From contig QQUF01000028.1 in assembly GCA_008501735.1 (NCBI GenBank), positions 1-64,000 on the forward strand: a stretch of 64,000 nt of DNA, in the 5' to 3' direction. The position numbers and the translations under genes are program-made. Each line of letters begins with the position of its first letter. The first letter of the stretch is position 1. Of the stretch, positions 60,801 to 64,000 are shown piece by piece. The stretch comes from Calditrichota bacterium (GTDB lineage: Bacteria > CLD3). The notes under the pieces were generated by a model that was given only the letters and a program-made list of their open reading frames with translations, made no database searches and was not told where the DNA came from.

Positions 60801-62894
60801 TCTAAATTGAAATTCCAAATTCTCTTTCGTTTCTTTCTGTTTGGCAAGAATTTTCTCGCACTCGAAGTAATAATTTTGAGCGTTTCGGTAAGCAAAAACC
60901 TCAAAGGCATTTTGCCCTGATGTTAGCAAAAATGGAATTGCCTTTTCAGGGTTTTTCCCTCTTGACAAATGAAAAGCCAAAAGTTCGGCAAGACTTTGAT
61001 TTTTCTTTAAAAAGAAATTCGCTATCTCAGAATGCTTTTCAGACTTGTCTTTTGCAGCAATTTTTGAATAAATTATTTCTCTGAATTTTGGGTGCTTGAA
61101 TTCAAAGCGACTTTGCTCTTCGTCTAAAAAATTATTTTCTGCTAAAGAACCAAGTTCTTCTGCTAAATTTTCATTTTTAGGAAAAATATTTTCGACCCAC
61201 TCGACTTCAAAACTGTTTCCAAGAACAGAAAGGTTTTGAACAAGTTCGGTTTCATTTTCTGTAAGACTTTGCAATTTCGCTTCGACAATTTCGCCGAAAG
61301 CATTTGGGATTCCTTCCAAATTTTGTGAAAAATCTGTGTCTGTTTTTTGAGCTAAGAAACTGACAATTTCTACAACAAGAAGCGGATTTCCTTTAGTTTG
61401 TCTGAAGATTTCTAAATAAATCTTAGTAGAAATTTCCTCGCCAATTGCCGAGTTGATAAAATCTTTTACTTCATTTTTCGTGAACTCTTTGAGAGCAAGG
61501 ATTTCATTCAGATTTGCTCTATCAATTTCAGACTCTTCTTCTGACCTTTGAGTAAAAATCAGGAAAATTCCAGCATTTTTTTTCTGTGCAAGTTTTTGCG
61601 TAAAATAATTCCAAACTTCAACTCCACCAGTATCCTCGTTTTGAATGTTATCAACAAGTAAAGTAATCGGCTGAACTCTTGAAACTTCGTAACAAAATTC
61701 GTAAAAGTTTAGAAAGAATTGGCTTTTAAGAATTTCACGGTTTGTTTTTTTTGTTTTCGAAAAATTTTTGAGAACAAGGCTAAACATTTCCTCTTGTTCA
61801 GGTTTTAGCAATTTTTTGAAGTCGTCAACAAAAAGAATTTGCTTGAGAATTTGACTAACTGAATAAAAGTTTTCTTCTTCAAAATTATTGAGTGAGTTAG
61901 CAAAAAAGACGTAAGTTTCTTGTAACTGCAAAAATGACTTAAGTTGTGCAACCAAACGAGACTTCCCGATTCCTGCTTCCCCTTCAACTAAAATTGCTTG
62001 CGGAATGTAACCTTGAGTTTCCTCGAAACATTCTTTGAGTTTTGCAAATTCCTTTTCACGCCCCGTAAACTTTTCTTTGTGAAAATCTTTAGCTTTCACA
62101 AATTCGGTTTTACCTTCTAAGATTCTGAAAAGTTCATCGTAATCTCTGAGCCTTTCAGTTCTTTTTCGCTTCAATAAGCGAAAAATTAAATTGTCAAAAG
62201 GCTTTACTAAATTTTTACACTCAGTTTGAATTTCCTCTGTTTTATAAGAAATCTTCGCTTTTAATAGTTCATCATTTTTTTCGTGATTAAAAGGAGTTTC
62301 CCCTAAAAAACATTTGTAAAGAATCACACCGAGAGCATAAAAATCTTTTTCTTGAGGCTCAAAACTTTTCTTTTCAATCTCTTCTGGTAAAAGGTATTCA
62401 AGAGTTCCTGAAATATTAATTTCAAACTTAAAATTCGACAAACCAAAATCAATCAATTTGACCGAATGGAAACCTTCATTTTCTGTAACAAGAATATTTT
62501 CAGGCTTCAAATCTCCGTGAATCACATCTTGCGAATGCAAATACTGTAAAACCCAAATAATTTGTCGTAAAATCAGAATCTGATTTTCTTGATTTGCCTC
62601 TTTAAAAAATTCGTCAATGTGAGTTCCGTTGATAAAATCCATCGTATAATAAACTTGCCCATCAGAAGTAAAAGCAAAATCGTAAACTTTAACAAGTGCA
62701 GGTGAATTAAGGTTTTTCAGTCTTTCAAACTCAACCTTAAAATCTTCTTTAACTTCTGAGTCCTCAAATTGTTTTAGAACCTTTAGAGCTAAAACTTGCC
62801 CTGTCAAAGTATCTAAAACTTTGTAAACTTCGTTTTGGGATTTGGTTTCAAATTTGGTTAGAGATTTGTAACGATTAAAAAGAATTTTATCCAT
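57813..62894 (-). CDS. Ser/Thr kinase - ATPase - GAF - sigma-54 activator fusion protein
   Basis: A 1693-residue cytosolic regulator. Residues about 10-265 are a Ser/Thr kinase with Lys38 (LALKVLK), HGDLKPEN (D128, N133) and DFG (149-151); HGD replaces HRD and the Gly-rich loop is degenerate. A predicted ATPase follows, with P-loop GEAGIGKS (305-312) after a FTGREKEFAKL lead-in. Then comes a long TPR-like helical region, a GAF domain (about 1190-1340), a sigma-54 AAA+ domain with GESGTGKE, GAFSGA (the sigma-54 contact loop, Ser for Thr) and GGTIFLDEI, and a Fis-type helix-turn-helix (KWNKSEAARILGLPLSTLRSKM) at the end. It probably activates sigma-54 promoters in response to a cytosolic ligand. 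Confidence 0.92.
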   Translation of the reverse strand: MDKILFNRYKSLTKFETKSQNEVYKVLDTLTGQVLALKVLKQFEDSEVKEDFKVEFERLKNLNSPALVKVYDFAFTSDGQVYYTMDFINGTHIDEFFKEANQENQILILRQIIWVLQYLHSQDVIHGDLKPENILVTENEGFHSVKLIDFGLSNFKFEINISGTLEYLLPEEIEKKSFEPQEKDFYALGVILYKCFLGETPFNHEKNDELLKAKISYKTEEIQTECKNLVKPFDNLIFRLLKRKRTERLRDYDELFRILEGKTEFVKAKDFHKEKFTGREKEFAKLKECFEETQGYIPQAILVEGEAGIGKSRLVAQLKSFLQLQETYVFFANSLNNFEEENFYSVSQILKQILFVDDFKKLLKPEQEEMFSLVLKNFSKTKKTNREILKSQFFLNFYEFCYEVSRVQPITLLVDNIQNEDTGGVEVWNYFTQKLAQKKNAGIFLIFTQRSEEESEIDRANLNEILALKEFTKNEVKDFINSAIGEEISTKIYLEIFRQTKGNPLLVVEIVSFLAQKTDTDFSQNLEGIPNAFGEIVEAKLQSLTENETELVQNLSVLGNSFEVEWVENIFPKNENLAEELGSLAENNFLDEEQSRFEFKHPKFREIIYSKIAAKDKSEKHSEIANFFLKKNQSLAELLAFHLSRGKNPEKAIPFLLTSGQNAFEVFAYRNAQNYYFECEKILAKQKETKENLEFQFRVIEGLNELSEFLGYSGMEKRLEKQLEIGEKKLKDDRKVLVALHNFMKFYNKYKLLEKEPLECFDKAMTFYEKGFLKDKLYVDFLLRKVIGGISVLKPNETYGLLREAFELTKGLENSERTLCSIHNLFAVVHEKDGKGYRAIDSYVSALQIAYEHNITSEIIVLQSNLSDQVNKRIGPEIIQKMLENSYALAQNIGIPYYAFNTGFSLSQVYRKLYLFDDSKRIFKELLEFEKELNVDGYPFQINMLSFWQKLDLGYLDEALEIAEELVKEIENADFFVPISLGLFLLVKGAKAEILLEKGEEKKALECLKEDKKGNFPFPKMLTLQKIFYGIILFKSGKLEKAKEVLEASILEEFSILPQNFKDFAISYLARINQDFEISERIILSKDFRVNSMSDRWRLLWNHFVLAKETNQEIASQRKILNELFSSVVRCAFNVTSKVDRKNFLENNIFARKIFDEYFQFFYGEEAEEIGQNFFENLLEKKTPIEDLLESSAEKNKSSILELNQIVKISNILNSSSEPQIILNNLIDLAIEYLEAERGLIILHDKINDSFSVKVGRNIEKQTILDVTKISQTIVKDVTQGEKSVFSFKLDEDERFSKSVSVINLKIRSLVCVPLRKGDEIIGTIYLDTLSANKSFGEKDVIFLEAIANLAIVSMSNAENYKKIRKKTVELQSTVEEKFNFHNIISKDEKMLRVFNELNEVAKTEISVLIYGESGTGKELIAKAIHYQSNRKEQNFVAVDCGAIPETMIESELFGHKKGAFSGAVTDKRGLFEEADGGTIFLDEITNTSYSFQARLLRVLQEKEIRRVGENNYRKIDVRVVAATNLDVLEEIEKGKFREDLYFRLNNFSINLPPLRERKGDFELLVNYFVKDFCELYKKNVNGISEELLDRMSNLEWKGNVRELRSVVGEMVLRQEDDFLDIESLPKRLKPKARVVSAETFLPQKLVSLDESQRIYIRKVLEKTKWNKSEAARILGLPLSTLRSKMKKLGINS

Positions 62895-62922
62895 TTTCTG
62901 TTCCGATTGACTTACTAAAGAC

Positions 62923-62938
62923 TTGCGATATTTCGCAA
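62923..62938. promoter_or_regulatory. Inverted repeat between the cyclase and the kinase-activator gene
   Basis: TTGCGA (62923-62928) and TCGCAA (62933-62938) form a perfect inverted repeat around TATT, 29 bases before the start codon of the kinase-activator gene. It may be an operator, possibly for autoregulation, or a weak hairpin. Confidence 0.35.
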
Positions 62939-62994
62939 TATAATTTACTTATTAGAACTTAAACAAGCGGAAAAGGAATAAATTAAGGTCAGTT

Positions 62995-64000
62995 TTACTT
63001 GGAAATTAATTCTCTACTTCCGTCCCAATCTTTTGGAGGAGGTTTTTTTTGGAGTTCTTTACAAGTCAGAATCATTAACTCAGATGCTAAATCTTCTCTG
63101 AATTTAAGACATTTTGTAAAGCCCAAAATTGCTTCATCAAACTTTTGCCCGAAATAAAATTTGAGTGCATTCTCATAATTTTCAACGAATGCTTTTGTTT
63201 CTTGAGAAAGTGATTCTTCTTTTGAAGAAACAAGTTCAAAAATTTCAACAGGTTTATTTTTCCCTTTAACCCTAACTCTGTCTAATTTCCGAGTAAAGAA
63301 TTTATCCTTAACAATTTCGTTTGTAGCTTCGCCGAGCATAATTTTTGTACCATAAACTTTGTTCGTTCCTTCGAGCCTTGAAGAAAGATTCACAGAATCA
63401 CCCATCACAGTGTAATCAAAAATAATTTCAGAACCCATATTTCCAAGAACCATTTTACCAGAGTTAATCCCGATTCTTGCATTTAGTTCGGGCTTATTTT
63501 CAGCTTTCCATTTTAAGCGAAGTTTCTCAAGTCTTTTTTGCATTTTCAAAGCTGCGAAACAGGATTTTTCGGCGTGTTTTTCATCTTTTAGCGGAGCTCC
63601 AAATTCTGCCATAATTGCATCGCCTTCGTACTTGTCAATTATTCCGTCAAAAGAAAAAATTACCTCTGTCATCGCTGTCAAGAATTCATTCAAAAGTCCG
63701 GTAAGCTCTGTTGGAGAGAGTTTTTCGGAAATCGTTGTAAAACCTGCAACGTCAAGAAACATTACACTCATAAATCTTTCTTCACCACCTAGTTTCAATT
63801 GGTCAGGTTTTGCCAAAAGTTCATTTACAACTTTTTTCGGAATGTATTGAGCAAAAGCCTTAACAGCTTGTTGGCGTTCACGTTTTTCAATTCTGAGCTT
63901 GTAAATCATTACGAGAACGAAATTTAGAGCAACAAGAATAATTGGCTCAACAAATTCAAACAAAAAGTTAGTTTGTAAGAAAACTTCGAGTGCTACAAAG
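62995..64000 (-). CDS. Class III adenylate/guanylate cyclase, 5' end outside the window
   Basis: The frame is open from the stop at 62995 through the window end, so the TTG at 63963 is not the true start; the gene continues beyond. The visible N-terminal part ends in membrane helices (VEPIILVALNFVLVMIYK), often seen after a CHASE2-type sensor domain. The cyclase domain has metal-binding Asp residues in FLDVAGFTTISEKL and EGDAIMAEFG, the Lys of IDKYEGD, and the YTVMGDSVNLSSRLEG block with the catalytic Asn and Arg. Substrate determinants Lys and Thr/Asp suggest ATP. A C-terminal 60-residue TPR-like stretch follows. It makes cAMP, probably in response to an extracytoplasmic signal. Confidence 0.88.
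   Translation of the reverse strand, partial: FVALEVFLQTNFLFEFVEPIILVALNFVLVMIYKLRIEKRERQQAVKAFAQYIPKKVVNELLAKPDQLKLGGEERFMSVMFLDVAGFTTISEKLSPTELTGLLNEFLTAMTEVIFSFDGIIDKYEGDAIMAEFGAPLKDEKHAEKSCFAALKMQKRLEKLRLKWKAENKPELNARIGINSGKMVLGNMGSEIIFDYTVMGDSVNLSSRLEGTNKVYGTKIMLGEATNEIVKDKFFTRKLDRVRVKGKNKPVEIFELVSSKEESLSQETKAFVENYENALKFYFGQKFDEAILGFTKCLKFREDLASELMILTCKELQKKPPPKDWDGSRELISK

Noticed and set aside
63961-63963. TTG at 63963 as the start of the cyclase
   Set aside because: The frame stays open to the window end and the upstream residues look like protein, so the gene is truncated by the window and starts further out.

Overview
The window is AT-rich bacterial DNA, densely packed with genes on both strands and with no gene-free stretch over 300 bases. 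The best guess for the host is an FCB-superphylum bacterium outside the classical Bacteroidia, near Ignavibacteria or Kapabacteria. Four secreted proteins end in the NYPNPFNP-type C-terminal sorting domain of the type IX secretion system. There is a BshC (bacillithiol) fragment, a UbiA prenyltransferase of the archaeal-lipid-like type common in FCB genomes, and outer-membrane beta-barrels. Clear Shine-Dalgarno sites (AAGGAG, GGAGG) and several TTG starts argue against a typical Bacteroides or Flavobacterium. No RNA gene, insertion sequence, CRISPR array or integrase was seen.

Layout. 1-303: 3' end of bshC. 356-10443: surface-polysaccharide locus, with a leftward arm (two GT4 glycosyltransferases, a Wzi-like outer-membrane protein) and a rightward arm (O-antigen ligase/polymerase, MurJ-like flippase, two GT4 enzymes, a sugar-nucleotide epimerase). 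10527-16472: a secreted beta-rich protein, a small cytosolic protein, a BrkB/YihY membrane protein, YraN, a polytopic membrane protein, FtsX-FtsE and the UbiA enzyme. 16547-29274: one leftward cluster encoding, in transcription order, an outer-membrane barrel with a coiled-coil tail, a TPR/coiled-coil protein, a giant 1878-residue TPR protein, a small secreted protein, an ExbB/TolQ protein, two ExbD/TolR proteins and an AgmX/PglI-type protein. This looks like a proton-driven trans-envelope machine related to the Myxococcus Agl/Glt and Tol/Exb systems and is the most interesting part. 29417-33337: operon of a phosphodiesterase, a radical SAM enzyme, a class II aldolase and a PlsC acyltransferase.

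33520-51900: secreted and surface proteins (a seven-bladed SBBP propeller, a protein built from four copies of an unfamiliar repeat, FnIII-like, lamin-tail-like and IgGFc-binding-like proteins with type IX signals, and one with a dockerin instead). Interspersed are WbqC, an M48 lipoprotein peptidase, transaldolase, HtrA, ETF-ubiquinone oxidoreductase and DinB. Upstream of the 38859 gene lie two sigma-54-like promoters and an inverted repeat placed like an enhancer site. 51954-57696: QueG, a free-standing biotin carrier domain, an aldo/keto reductase and the prfA-DUF1385-rpmE group. 57813-64000: a 1693-residue protein joining a Ser/Thr kinase, an ATPase, a GAF domain and a sigma-54 activator, then a class III nucleotide cyclase cut by the window end.

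Overall the window is devoted to building, energising and decorating the cell envelope, with a signalling module at the right. Assignments rest on motifs read by eye; no database search was run.
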